DNA from: Vagococcus bubulae
GTDB taxonomy: Bacteria; Bacillota; Bacilli; Lactobacillales; Vagococcaceae
Reading direction: 5' to 3'
Assembly: GCF_003950315.1 (NCBI RefSeq)
Contig: NZ_NGJT01000008.1
Location: 49,662 to 113,661, forward strand
DNA length: 64,000 bases
Below, one piece after another: positions 18,785 through 26,748 of the stretch; positions within the stretch are counted from its first letter, which is position 1, and every line of letters starts with the position of its first letter. The translations under genes were made by a program, and so were the position numbers. The notes under the pieces are model-generated. The model saw only the letters and a program-made list of their open reading frames with translations. It had not been told where the DNA came from and did no database searches.

Positions 18785-19813
18785 TTATTGTGCTGAAGCA
18801 AAAATAATTAAATTCACATCATCATTAACGCATGATTGCAAAGTAATTCTTTCTCCTCCGTCTGTTCCTGTAATCGTATCATATAACTCTGCCCCATTAC
18901 TTATATCTCTGCCATCATCTGTTACTTGACAAATCGCATTCACAATATATGTTTTAGGTGTTCCAGTTGAGTCTGTTACAACAATTTGATTTCCAATAGA
19001 TAAACTAAAAATAATACTAAACGCACCAGGGTTATGGCCAATAAAGTGAGTATTCATTCCATCATTACCAGAAAATGTTTGAGCACCTCCCCAAGTTGAT
19101 GCTTCATAATCGGAATTAGCATCAATAATACTTTGACCTGCTGCTTGTCCACCATTTTGATAGTAAACAATTTGACCTAAGATATTTAAAGACATAGCTG
19201 GTTGCGCTTGAACAGCAGTTGTGTCTTTATTGGTTGGCACTTGTTCTTGATTAACTGTCCATTCTTGTGAGTCATCTTGAACTATTTCTTGTGACTCGGT
19301 AGGCATAGATGTTTCTGTTGATACCTTGCTATCAGTTGAGTGATCTATTGTCTCAATTTTTTTAATGACTTCTTGTTTATCAGAGCTTTTAAACGTCATA
19401 CTGTGAGGTGCTGTTACAATGGTTTGTCTGATTTCTTTTCTCGATTTATTTGATGCTTGATGATCTAATGCTGCTGCTGTTGTACCTAATCCCAAAGTAG
19501 CGATTAAAATAGCTGCTGCACTAATTCTTTTAACACGTTTTTTATGGAGAGATTCTATTTTGTTATGATCATTCTTTGTAGTTACTTGTTGTTTACGTTT
19601 CATATCAACGATTTTTTTATGATTTGGTTTTGAAGTGTTTGTTGAATGCGTTCTTCTTTTTTTGATAACGACTTTTCCATCTCTTATCACTTTTTTACCA
19701 GTTGAATGTGATGAATGATTAGATGATTGTTTATGTTTTCTTTTTTTACGTTTTTTCATTGATTCAGTTTCGTTTAAATTTGTTGGTTGAGTTTGGTTTG
19801 TTTTTTTAGTCAT
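18785..19813 (-). CDS. Membrane protein with extracellular sortase-like domain
   Basis: A 342-residue protein. Residues 1-95 are extremely Lys/Arg/Ser/Thr-rich and should lie in the cytoplasm. One membrane helix (ISAAAILIATLGLGTTAAAL, about 96-115) precedes a Ser/Thr/Glu-rich linker to about 205. The C-terminal domain resembles a sortase: candidate His260 in IGHNPG and Cys328 in TLQSC. The Arg that normally follows the catalytic Cys by about 8-15 residues is absent; the chain ends VNDDVNLIIFASAQ. It may be an unusual or inactive transpeptidase. It is monocistronic, with AAAGGGG before ATG 19813. Confidence 0.72.
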   Translation of the reverse strand: MTKKTNQTQPTNLNETESMKKRKKRKHKQSSNHSSHSTGKKVIRDGKVVIKKRRTHSTNTSKPNHKKIVDMKRKQQVTTKNDHNKIESLHKKRVKRISAAAILIATLGLGTTAAALDHQASNKSRKEIRQTIVTAPHSMTFKSSDKQEVIKKIETIDHSTDSKVSTETSMPTESQEIVQDDSQEWTVNQEQVPTNKDTTAVQAQPAMSLNILGQIVYYQNGGQAAGQSIIDANSDYEASTWGGAQTFSGNDGMNTHFIGHNPGAFSIIFSLSIGNQIVVTDSTGTPKTYIVNAICQVTDDGRDISNGAELYDTITGTDGGERITLQSCVNDDVNLIIFASAQ

Positions 19814-20162
19814 TTTTTATGCCCCTTTTTCGAATTTGTTGTTAATTACAAAAACGAGTATATGACTCTTATCACATTTTTTTAATGCTCAAAACTGACT
19901 TCAAAATAACCAAAATTTGACAAAAAAATATAATTTTGACGATTTACACTTCAAGAATACTTATAAAAGCTGAATTCCCCTTTATTTCATCTGATTAAGT
20001 TTCACTTTTTACCTTTAACAACTCACTTCTTGACCTATTTCCTAAAATGTTTTTTGTTTATACTTACTCATTTTTCACCTATCGTTTTAAGAAAGATAAA
20101 ACAAAAAAGAGTTAGAAACCAAACGCTTCTAACTCTCACTATCTATATTAAACATAGCACAA
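19814..20162. other. 349-base intergenic region
   Basis: AT-rich, with no supportable gene. It should contain the promoter of the sortase-like gene; TATACT at about 19858 on the minus strand is a possible -10 with a poor -35. At its right end lies the terminator of the phosphatase gene (20109-20135). Nothing else stands out. Confidence 0.5.
20109..20135 (-). terminator. Terminator of the tyrosine phosphatase gene
   Basis: GAGTTAGAA pairs with TTCTAACTC around a 9-nt loop, followed on the minus strand by TTTTTTG. Confidence 0.88.
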
Positions 20163-20633
20163 TTATTTAATTTCTTGCTCGATTTTTTCTAACCATTTCG
20201 TTGTCCCTTTATCTATCAACTCATAAGTTAAATCAAAATCTCCTGTATAGTATGGATCTGGTATCACTTCTTTTTCTAAACCAATTTCTTCAGACAATAA
20301 TAAATGAATTTTATGTAGTGACTCAATATCAGGGGATAACCCTTCTAAATCCCGAATATTATTTTCATCCATTCCTATAATGTAATCATAGTAATGAAAG
20401 TCGTCTGCTGAAATCTTTTGTGCATGTAGCCCTTCGCAGGACAACGACACTTCTTTTAATTTATCTTGCGTGCCTTTATGTGGCGCATCTCCTTCATTCC
20501 AACTACCAGTCGCTCTAGAAGAAACCTGAATTAAATCAGATAACCCTTTATTTTTTACCTTTTCCTTAAATAGTACTTCTGCCATAGGTGAACGACAGAT
20601 ATTACCTAAACAAACAAATAATACTTTTTTCAT
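20163..20633 (-). CDS. Low-molecular-weight protein tyrosine phosphatase
   Basis: A 156-residue cytoplasmic phosphatase. The P-loop VCLGNICRSP (CX5R plus Ser) is at residues 7-16 and the general-acid loop is IPDPYYTGDFDLTYELI near 122. Both are canonical, so it should be active on phosphotyrosine or a low-molecular-weight phosphoester. Such enzymes often counter a tyrosine kinase in polysaccharide synthesis, but none is adjacent here. ATG 20633 lies 7 nt after AAGGGGG. It is a single gene between two terminators. Confidence 0.92.
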   Translation of the reverse strand: MKKVLFVCLGNICRSPMAEVLFKEKVKNKGLSDLIQVSSRATGSWNEGDAPHKGTQDKLKEVSLSCEGLHAQKISADDFHYYDYIIGMDENNIRDLEGLSPDIESLHKIHLLLSEEIGLEKEVIPDPYYTGDFDLTYELIDKGTTKWLEKIEQEIK

Positions 20634-20661
20634 CCTTTGTCCCCCTTATACAAAAATAAAA

Positions 20662-20681
20662 AGCCTTAGGACTACTAGGCT
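20662..20681 (-). terminator. Terminator of veg
   Basis: AGCCTAGTAGTCCTAAGGCT on the minus strand folds to a short stem with one bulge and is followed by TTTTTATTTTTG. Confidence 0.8.
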
Positions 20682-20692
20682 CTATATCTTTC

Positions 20693-20950
20693 TTATCCTA
20701 TTAATTCTTCTTCGTTATCATGAAATAATACTTCAACTGAATGTGTTAAAATATCTGTATAACTATACGACACACGTTCAAAAGCATTTTCATCTTGATC
20801 TAGTTGCACAATAAAGACTGATGGGTACAGCTCAGCTAGTACACCATGACGCTCTGTTTGTTTTTTACGACCTGTTTGAGCGACTAACTTTATTCTACTA
20901 CCAACTTTATGTTCTAATTCTTCTTTTATGGTGGAGATACTTAAAGACAT
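20693..20950 (-). CDS. veg: Veg family protein
   Basis: An 85-residue protein, MSLSISTIKEELEHKVGSRIKLVAQTGRKK, then HGVLAELYPSVFIVQLD, the conserved Veg core (a small beta-barrel). In B. subtilis Veg affects biofilm matrix gene expression; the molecular role is unclear. The start at ATG 20950 follows AGAGGTGAATAAA; a GTG three codons earlier lies inside the ribosome site. It is monocistronic, with its own terminator. Confidence 0.93.
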   Translation of the reverse strand: MSLSISTIKEELEHKVGSRIKLVAQTGRKKQTERHGVLAELYPSVFIVQLDQDENAFERVSYSYTDILTHSVEVLFHDNEEELIG

Positions 20951-21095
20951 TTTATTCACCTCTTATGCCAATTATATCATAGGCGAACAAAAAATACAAA
21001 TTTTACCATAATTGTTTTTGTTTATCAATAGTATTTTCATTTTTTCAAAGAATAATTAAACATTTTTAATAAGAGAGATAAGCACTTTTCTTTTT

Positions 21096-21638
21096 TTATG
21101 GGTTGATATAATGATGAACAAATTTTTTCTTAATTCGAGTCAATGCACGTTTTTCTTTTAACATCTTGCATTCCTCTTCTAATGTGTATTTTACGAACAC
21201 TTCTCGTTCATAATCCGACAATGATTCAGCAAAAAGTAAGGCATTTTCTTTATAAAAAACATATTTAATTGTTTCAAGTGGTCTATCTTCAACCACTTGT
21301 GGCATCACCCCTACATCCACTCCACAACTGACACATTCTTTATCAACTTTTCTTTTATATGCTTCTTGTCTTCTAATTAATGAAAAAACATGATTTTTAA
21401 AATTCATTCTAAAATAACTACCAAACGTTGCCCCTTTTTTCGCATCGTATGTTTGCAAAGACTTAAAGCAAATAATACGTCCTTCTTGTAACCAATCATC
21501 TGTCTCATAATGAAACAAATAATAGACTTTCTTTGCTCGGTAAACAACAGGTTTATAGGTCTCAAAAATGTAGTCAAACGAAATTGAACATCCTTTAACA
21601 GCACGTTCTTTTAGCAAATTAAAAATATCTTCTCTCAT
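21096..21638 (-). CDS. ComX/SigH-like alternative sigma factor
   Basis: A 180-residue sigma-70-like protein. Region 2 is recognisable: IFETYKPVVYRAKKVYYL, then DDWLQEGRIICFKSLQTYDAKKGATFGSYFRMNFKNHVFSLIRR, matching helices 2.1-2.4. The C-terminal half is poorly conserved, as in competence sigma factors; ESLSDYEREVFVKYTLEEECKMLKEKRALTRIKKK is a likely region 4. In Lactobacillales such genes drive late competence (com) operons. It is monocistronic, with AGGAGG before ATG 21638. An extended -10 promoter and a cre-like site lie in the leader. Phenotype and inducing signal are unknown. Confidence 0.8.
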   Translation of the reverse strand: MREDIFNLLKERAVKGCSISFDYIFETYKPVVYRAKKVYYLFHYETDDWLQEGRIICFKSLQTYDAKKGATFGSYFRMNFKNHVFSLIRRQEAYKRKVDKECVSCGVDVGVMPQVVEDRPLETIKYVFYKENALLFAESLSDYEREVFVKYTLEEECKMLKEKRALTRIKKKFVHHYINP

Positions 21639-21657
21639 ACATAAGCCTCCTTAAACT

Positions 21658-21692
21658 TGAAAGCGCTATCTCTCTACTCCGTTATTATAACA
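21658..21692 (-). promoter_or_regulatory. Extended -10 promoter with downstream cre-like site for the sigma gene
   Basis: TGTTATAAT on the minus strand (TATAAT at 21684-21689, with the TG extension) predicts a start near 21677. TGAAAGCGCTATCT at 21658-21671 matches 13 of 14 positions of the CcpA operator consensus TGWNANCGNTNWCA, falling just downstream of the start and before the ribosome site. Confidence 0.6.
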
Positions 21693-21781
21693 CCACCTCT
21701 TTTTTAATAATTTGTTATTTTTATAAAAAAAATATGACTTTTTTGTTATCAAATGAATAGATAACTGCCTACTTATATGGA

Positions 21782-22219
21782 TTATTCTACCTCTTTTTTT
21801 ATTTCATAGGTCAATGTATCATTAACTGAATCATGCTTGATAGTTATTTTTTCTTTTGTCTCACTAAATGGACCAATTGTAAATATTTCATATTGATCAT
21901 CTAAAATTTCAGCCTCTTTAAAATAATTTGAAAAAACTTCACGAAATCGCTGCATTTTAGATAATCTAGCCATTGCTTTTTCATAGGCCATAGATAATTT
22001 GTAGCCTCTATCCAAATATTCTTTAATTAACTCTACTTTAATAATTTCACTTAATTTATATGAACGTGGACTATTAGGATCTGGCTGAATAGATTGAATA
22101 TAGCCTTTTTTTTCCCAATATCTTAATTGTCTAGTTGTTGTCTCAGTTTTTTTAGTTAATTCACTAATTCCCATACGGATATCTTCTTGTTCTATCCAAT
22201 CCTTAAATTTTGATACCAT
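21782..22219 (-). CDS. MerR-family regulator
   Basis: A 145-residue protein with a MerR winged HTH (MGISELTKKTETTTRQLRYWEKKGYIQSIQPDPNSPRSYKLSEI, about 16-60) and a short C-terminal part. No metal-binding cysteines are present, so it is likely a drug- or stress-type member. It faces the MFS exporter gene, and their promoters share a dyad, so it is the probable local regulator. ATG 22219 follows AAGTAGGAC. Whether it represses or activates cannot be read; both promoters look strong with 17-bp spacers, which favours repression. Confidence 0.88.
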   Translation of the reverse strand: MVSKFKDWIEQEDIRMGISELTKKTETTTRQLRYWEKKGYIQSIQPDPNSPRSYKLSEIIKVELIKEYLDRGYKLSMAYEKAMARLSKMQRFREVFSNYFKEAEILDDQYEIFTIGPFSETKEKITIKHDSVNDTLTYEIKKEVE

Positions 22220-22257
22220 AACTAAGTCCTACTTTCTATAAAATTACTAGCCACCTC

Positions 22258-22320
22258 AATATACACTCTCTTAACATCCGTGTCAATGTCGTTGACAAAA
22301 ATATCCGTTACGTGTATATT
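22258..22320. promoter_or_regulatory. Mirror-image divergent promoters with central dyad
   Basis: Plus strand: TTGACA 22292-22297, 17 bases, TATATT 22315-22320. Minus strand: TTGACA 22286-22281, 17 bases, TATATT 22263-22258. The two -35 boxes are the arms of the dyad TGTCAATGTCGTTGACA, so one bound protein could control both genes. The string ATCCGT flanks the dyad on both sides as a direct repeat. Confidence 0.85.
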
Positions 22321-22359
22321 ATTTTACTGTTATAAAAATATTTTTAGGAGGTTTTAGAT

Positions 22360-23835
22360 ATGAGCAACTCACAACCCGTTGACATTCACGGGAAAACATA
22401 CAAACGTAGCTTACTTGTCGCTGTACTTTTAATTGGAACTTTTTGTACAGTGTTAAACCAAACGTTACTAACAACTGCCTTTCCCACTTTGATGAAAGAC
22501 TTCAATGTCTCTGCTGCCACTATTCAGTGGTTAACAACCGGATTTTTATTAGTTAATGGTATTATGATTCCAATATCAGCTTGGCTAATGAATAAATTTA
22601 ATTCAAAAAATTTATATATTGGGGCTATGAGTATTTTCTTAGTTGGAACCATTCTTTGTGCGATTGCGCCAACTTTTTCAATACTACTGACTGGTAGACT
22701 CGTTCAAGCCGCTGGTGTTGGAGTATCAATGCCTTTAATGCAAAACATTATGTTAAATATTTTCCCACCTGAAAAACGTGGAGCAGCCATGGGTGGTGCT
22801 GGTATTGTTATTGGGTTAGCTCCTGCTTTAGGGCCTACTCTTTCAGGCTATATTATTGACCATTATGTCTGGCGTGATTTATTTTATATGGTCATTCCTA
22901 TTGTCGTATTAGTTATTATTTTATCGTTTTTCGCAATGAAAAGTGTATTAGAATTATCAAATCCTGCCATTGATGTGTTATCCATTTGTTTATCTACTTT
23001 AGGATTTGGTTCGCTACTTTATGGATTTTCTAGTGTTGGAAATGATGGATGGGGTAGCACCAAAGTATTAAGCTTTTTAGCAGTCGGTATCATTACTCTG
23101 ATTATTTTTACTTGGAGGCAATTAACTATCGAGACTCCTTTCTTAGAACTAAGAGTATTTAAATCAAAAACCTATACGATTGCTACCATCCTTTCAAGCT
23201 TAGCTAATATGGCAATGATTGGTGCTGAAATGGTATTACCACTTTATATTCAAAATATTCGTGGTGAATCAGCTTTTCATTCTGGTTTGATGTTACTTCC
23301 TGGAGCTTTGGTAATGGGATTCATGATGCCAATTACTGGTCAAATTTTTGATAAACATGGTGCCAAACGTTTAGGTATCATGGGGATGTTTTTACTAACC
23401 AGTGCCACTATTCCATTTATGTTCTTAACAGAAACAACTCCTGTTATCTATATCATAACGTTATACGCTATCCGTATGTTTGGTATTTCTATGGTTATGA
23501 TGCCTTTAACTACATTAGGTATGAACTCTTTACCAAAACATCTCATTACACACGGAACTGCTGTTAATAGTACCTTGCGTCAAGTTGCTAGTTCTGTTGG
23601 AACGGCTATTTTAATCAGTATTCTCACAAATAAAACAAAAAATGCTTTACCTGATAAATCACTTTTAAAGTCAGCTCCTCTTGAATACAAAGAGTTAGCA
23701 ACAAATGCTACTTTAACGGGCTATCATGCGGCATTTTTAGTGGCTGTTCTATTTGGAATGATTGGTTTATTAATTACCTTTTTCATTCATGAAAATACAA
23801 AAAAATCTTCTCAAAGTCAGGAGGTTATCTCATGA
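22360..23835 (+). CDS. MFS multidrug exporter, DHA2 (EmrB/QacA) family
   Basis: A 491-residue membrane protein with 14 predicted transmembrane segments. Motif C-like AGIVIGLAPALGPTLSGYI near residue 150, the TM1 motif LNQTLLTTAFPTLMKDF and GRLVQAAGVGVSMPLMQNI identify a drug:H+ antiporter of the 14-helix group (LmrB-like). RBS TAGGAGG is 8 nt from ATG. It overlaps the DUF4811 gene by 4 nt, so the two are translationally coupled. Substrate unknown; amphiphilic drugs are typical of the family. Confidence 0.93.
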   Translation: MSNSQPVDIHGKTYKRSLLVAVLLIGTFCTVLNQTLLTTAFPTLMKDFNVSAATIQWLTTGFLLVNGIMIPISAWLMNKFNSKNLYIGAMSIFLVGTILCAIAPTFSILLTGRLVQAAGVGVSMPLMQNIMLNIFPPEKRGAAMGGAGIVIGLAPALGPTLSGYIIDHYVWRDLFYMVIPIVVLVIILSFFAMKSVLELSNPAIDVLSICLSTLGFGSLLYGFSSVGNDGWGSTKVLSFLAVGIITLIIFTWRQLTIETPFLELRVFKSKTYTIATILSSLANMAMIGAEMVLPLYIQNIRGESAFHSGLMLLPGALVMGFMMPITGQIFDKHGAKRLGIMGMFLLTSATIPFMFLTETTPVIYIITLYAIRMFGISMVMMPLTTLGMNSLPKHLITHGTAVNSTLRQVASSVGTAILISILTNKTKNALPDKSLLKSAPLEYKELATNATLTGYHAAFLVAVLFGMIGLLITFFIHENTKKSSQSQEVIS

Positions 23836-24548
23836 TCGTTGTATTAGTTATACTTAGTGCCTTATTATTTGCCTTTACATTTATTTTTGCCAAATCAACA
23901 TGGCAATATACTTTAACTGCCATTTTCGGTATTTTATTTATCGGAAGTATTGCTTTAATGGAAATGAATTACTCCCATCATTTTGGTATGAAAAAAGAAT
24001 ACACACTAAAAGAAGTTTCTATTGTTAGCTTGGCTGATAGTGACCAATTAAATCTATTGCTTTATCAACCTCTAGGAACTGGTGAGGAAAAAGTCTATTT
24101 ATATAAAACAAAACCATCTCAAAAAAAAGTCACTCAGACGGGAACGAATCATGTAACCAATACTGTTAAAACAAGTGATAATAACCAAGCAATATTAAAA
24201 TCTAACACAACTCGCTGGGTATATAAAAATTCAATGTATCAATTACTCTTTGGAATATCAGGTAACAACAAAGAATACATTTCAAGAGAAAATACTTTCT
24301 ATATTCCCAAAGACTGGTTAGAGCTGAGCACAGACCAAGCAAAAAAACTTGGAGAAGAGATGGCTAATAAAAAAGACTCGTTAGAAACCGAAACAAAAGA
24401 CTATGTTTCTTCTAAATTAAAAGAAGCTGTCACTAAAGACCCTACTCTAGCAACAAATAAAGACAAACAATCTGAGTTGTCTCAAAAATATGCAACAGAG
24501 TACCAACAAAAAATTATGTCCGATATCATTAAAGACATAACTAAATAA
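23832..24548 (+). CDS. DUF4811 membrane-anchored partner of the MFS exporter
   Basis: A 238-residue protein with two N-terminal hydrophobic segments (VVLVILSALLFAFTFIFA and WQYTLTAIFGILFIGSIALM) and a soluble, Lys-rich extracytoplasmic part with ITDEP-free beta-rich sequence. The C-terminus is a helix rich in Lys/Glu/Gln (KLGEEMANKKDSLETETKDYVSSKLKEA). DUF4811 proteins regularly follow LmrB-type pumps in Lactobacillales; their role is undefined. The 4-nt overlap with the pump supports joint function. A terminator follows. Confidence 0.85.
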   Translation: MIVVLVILSALLFAFTFIFAKSTWQYTLTAIFGILFIGSIALMEMNYSHHFGMKKEYTLKEVSIVSLADSDQLNLLLYQPLGTGEEKVYLYKTKPSQKKVTQTGTNHVTNTVKTSDNNQAILKSNTTRWVYKNSMYQLLFGISGNNKEYISRENTFYIPKDWLELSTDQAKKLGEEMANKKDSLETETKDYVSSKLKEAVTKDPTLATNKDKQSELSQKYATEYQQKIMSDIIKDITK

Positions 24549-24550
24549 TG

Positions 24551-24592
24551 AAAAAGGACCACTATCTCTTTTAAAGATAATGGCCCTTTTTT
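24551..24592 (+). terminator. Terminator of the exporter operon
   Basis: AAAAAGGACCACTATCT pairs with AGATAATGGCCCTTTTT with two mismatches, ending in T6. Confidence 0.85.
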
Positions 24593-24681
24593 GGTCTCTT
24601 ATCATCCAATTTTGTCTCTTTACTTCATGATTAAATTTATATTATGATGATAAAAAATCAGATTTAAAAAGGAGTCACATC

Positions 24682-24927
24682 ATGAAAAATTTTTTTAACA
24701 ATCAGGAAAATCAACAATTAACGATTAACGCTATTATTTTTTTATTTGCTATTATTTTGCTTAGTTTGAGTATTATTTTTTATCTGATTGGCTTATTTGG
24801 TAATCCTCTACTAGAAAATTTCTTTGCTGATGTTTCTAGTCTATTGTTTATGGGATTTATTGTATCAGGAGTACTTTATCTTGTTAAATTGATAATAGAA
24901 ACGGTTATTATGTCACAAAAAAAATAA
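24682..24927 (+). CDS. Small two-helix membrane protein
   Basis: 81 residues: a short hydrophilic N-terminus (MKNFFNNQENQQLT), helix 1 AIIFLFAIILLSLSIIFYLIGLF, a short loop NPLLENFFAD and helix 2 SLLFMGFIVSGVLYLVKLIIETVI, ending in KK. ATG 24682 is preceded by AAAGGAG at a suitable distance. No family was recognised. It is monocistronic, lying between two terminators, with no link visible to either neighbour. Confidence 0.7.
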   Translation: MKNFFNNQENQQLTINAIIFLFAIILLSLSIIFYLIGLFGNPLLENFFADVSSLLFMGFIVSGVLYLVKLIIETVIMSQKK

Positions 24928-24928
24928 A

Positions 24929-24971
24929 TCACAAAGCCCAGTAATTCTACTTAAATCATTGGGTTTTGTGA
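24929..24971. terminator. Terminator between the small membrane gene and yacP
   Basis: TCACAAAGCCCA (24929-24940) pairs with TGGGTTTTGTGA (24960-24971), with one G-U pair. The long T tract is on the minus-strand side, so it mainly ends the cysS-yacP operon. Confidence 0.85.
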
Positions 24972-24978
24972 CTTAATA

Positions 24979-25515
24979 TTAATGATACATCAACTCATCA
25001 AATAATTCTTTCAACGTTTGAACTTGTTCTTGATTCCATGGACTATTTCGTCTCAAATTTTGATATTTATAGTCTTGTGTATCAGATTTAATTTCTTTTT
25101 CTACTTCTTTAATCGAATTAAACAATTCTCTTGCTGAAACACGCAATGCTCCTTGAGAAAAGATTACCCATTGCTCTGCCAAATCGCTTGTTGCCACACG
25201 AACTGTCGATAGTGCATTCATTTTATTAGGAACTTCTCGTTCAATATACGTGTCTGCTGTTTCATCTTCCTTTGTAAAAATAACCGTTAATCCGTACTTA
25301 TCATACGTCTGTTGAATTCCAGGAACAAGTTGGGCATCAAATACAACGATGATTTCGATTCCTTTATATTTAGCATAATTCGATAGAATAAATAATAATT
25401 GATCTCTCGCATCGCCTAATTTATCTTGCTTTTTCAAGCGATTTAATTCAGGCCAAGCACCAATCATATTATAACCATCGACAAAAAGGACTTGATGTTT
25501 TAATTTTCGTGTCAT
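24979..25515 (-). CDS. yacP: Rae1/YacP NYN-domain ribonuclease
   Basis: A 178-residue NYN (PIN-like) nuclease: VLFVDGYNMIGAWPEL, IEIIVVFDAQLVPG, FTKEDETADTYIERE and VRVATSDLAEQ carry the conserved acidic residues. In B. subtilis this enzyme (Rae1) enters the ribosomal A site and cleaves mRNA in a translation-dependent way. It is last in the cysS-mrnC-rlmB-yacP operon, the normal Bacilli order. GGAGGG precedes ATG 25515 by six bases. Confidence 0.93.
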   Translation of the reverse strand: MTRKLKHQVLFVDGYNMIGAWPELNRLKKQDKLGDARDQLLFILSNYAKYKGIEIIVVFDAQLVPGIQQTYDKYGLTVIFTKEDETADTYIEREVPNKMNALSTVRVATSDLAEQWVIFSQGALRVSARELFNSIKEVEKEIKSDTQDYKYQNLRRNSPWNQEQVQTLKELFDELMYH

Positions 25516-25532
25516 ATGATGCCCTCCATTGT

Positions 25533-26348
25533 CTATCTTCTCTTTCTATGTACTTCATACATCAATAAACCAGCAGCAACACTAGCGTTTAAGCTCTGTA
25601 CGTGTCCTTCGATTGGGATAGTAATCATCTCATCCACTTCTTTTTTGAGTGCTTGCCCCATGCCTTTTCCTTCATTGCCAATAATTAAAGCAATATCTCC
25701 TGATACATTCCATTGAGTGTAGTCTGTTCCTTCCATATCGGTTCCAAATACCCAAATATTTTCTTTTTTAAGCTCTTTCACTGTTTGAGATAAATTGGTC
25801 ACACGTGAAATAGGGATGTGTTCCACTGCCCCAGTAGATGTTTTAACCACAACTGGTGTCACACCAACTGCACGGTGTTTTGGAATAATAACGCCATCAA
25901 CATTTACCGCGTCAGCTGTCCGTAAAATTGAACCTAAATTATGTGGATCCATAATACTATCTAAAATTAAGAAAAAGCGATTTTCTTTTTCTTTTGTTTT
26001 TTCAAGTAACTCAGGTAATGATAGGTATTCATATGGAGTAATTTTTAAGACAATCCCTTGATGATTTAATCCATCTACCATTTCATCTAATTTAGATTTT
26101 GGTACCCATTTAATAGAGACAATCTTTTCTTGAGCAAGTTGCTTAATCTCCTCAATTTTATTTCCTTTAATATCTTCTTGTAAAAATAATTTATTGCCTC
26201 GATTAGCTTGTAGTGCTTCTATTGTGGCATGCTTTCCTAATACTACATCATCCATCTCTGGTGTTGGAACATCTGCTTCTTGTTGATATTTTTTATCAAA
26301 TTTCGGGCGTTGTCTCTCTGGTTTGCGTTTATTTTGCGGTTTTCTCAT
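25533..26348 (-). CDS. rlmB: 23S rRNA (guanosine-2'-O-)-methyltransferase RlmB
   Basis: A 271-residue SpoU-class enzyme. The basic N-terminal tail ([20 protein letters not shown]) is followed by a substrate-binding domain (VLGKHATIEALQ, about 36-110) and the SPOUT domain with LDSIMDPHNLGSILRTADAVNVDGVIIPK, IGNEGKGM and IPIEGHVQSLNASVAAGLLMYE (trefoil-knot SAM site). It methylates the 2'-OH of a peptidyl-transferase-centre guanosine equivalent to G2251. Its start overlaps mrnC by 20 nt, with GGAGAA upstream. Confidence 0.95.
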   Translation of the reverse strand: MRKPQNKRKPERQRPKFDKKYQQEADVPTPEMDDVVLGKHATIEALQANRGNKLFLQEDIKGNKIEEIKQLAQEKIVSIKWVPKSKLDEMVDGLNHQGIVLKITPYEYLSLPELLEKTKEKENRFFLILDSIMDPHNLGSILRTADAVNVDGVIIPKHRAVGVTPVVVKTSTGAVEHIPISRVTNLSQTVKELKKENIWVFGTDMEGTDYTQWNVSGDIALIIGNEGKGMGQALKKEVDEMITIPIEGHVQSLNASVAAGLLMYEVHRKRR

Positions 26349-26748
26349 TATTTTTTTCTCCTATTGTTTGAATACACCATGCAATGACTTCTTCTAAGCG
26401 TTCCTTTTGTTCTGTTAAATGTAAATATCCCATCAATGCTTCAAAACCTGTGGATGATCGGTACACCGCCACGGAAGTATTTTTTGCACTTGTGTGGCTT
26501 TTGGCATTGCGGCCACGTCGATACATATCTTGTTCTTCATCAGTTAAGAATCCTTGTTCCATCATTTGCTCAATCAAATAATGTTGTGCTTTAGCTGATA
26601 CATAGTGTGTTGCTAAACGGTGTAATTGATTGGGACGTGTTTGTCCACTTTTTACTAAATAATCACGGACATATATTTCATATATCGCATCCCCCACGTA
26701 AGCAAGAGTTAATCCACTTAGTAAGGTATAATCTTTTTCATTTGTCAT
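26329..26748 (-). CDS. mrnC: Mini-ribonuclease III
   Basis: A 139-residue RNase III catalytic domain with no dsRNA-binding domain: [17 protein letters not shown] carries the signature acidic residues, and [30 protein letters not shown] the second set. It matures the ends of 23S rRNA in Bacilli. It is joined to cysS by a 4-nt ATGA overlap and to rlmB by a 20-nt overlap, a tightly coupled rRNA-processing group. Confidence 0.95.
   Translation of the reverse strand: MTNEKDYTLLSGLTLAYVGDAIYEIYVRDYLVKSGQTRPNQLHRLATHYVSAKAQHYLIEQMMEQGFLTDEEQDMYRRGRNAKSHTSAKNTSVAVYRSSTGFEALMGYLHLTEQKERLEEVIAWCIQTIGEKNNEKTAK

Noticed and set aside
20036..20100. Eight-codon minus-strand frame (MSKYKQKTF) with an AGGTGAAA site, as a leader peptide
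   Set aside because: Too short to judge; no attenuator-like structure follows and no regulatory codon run is present.
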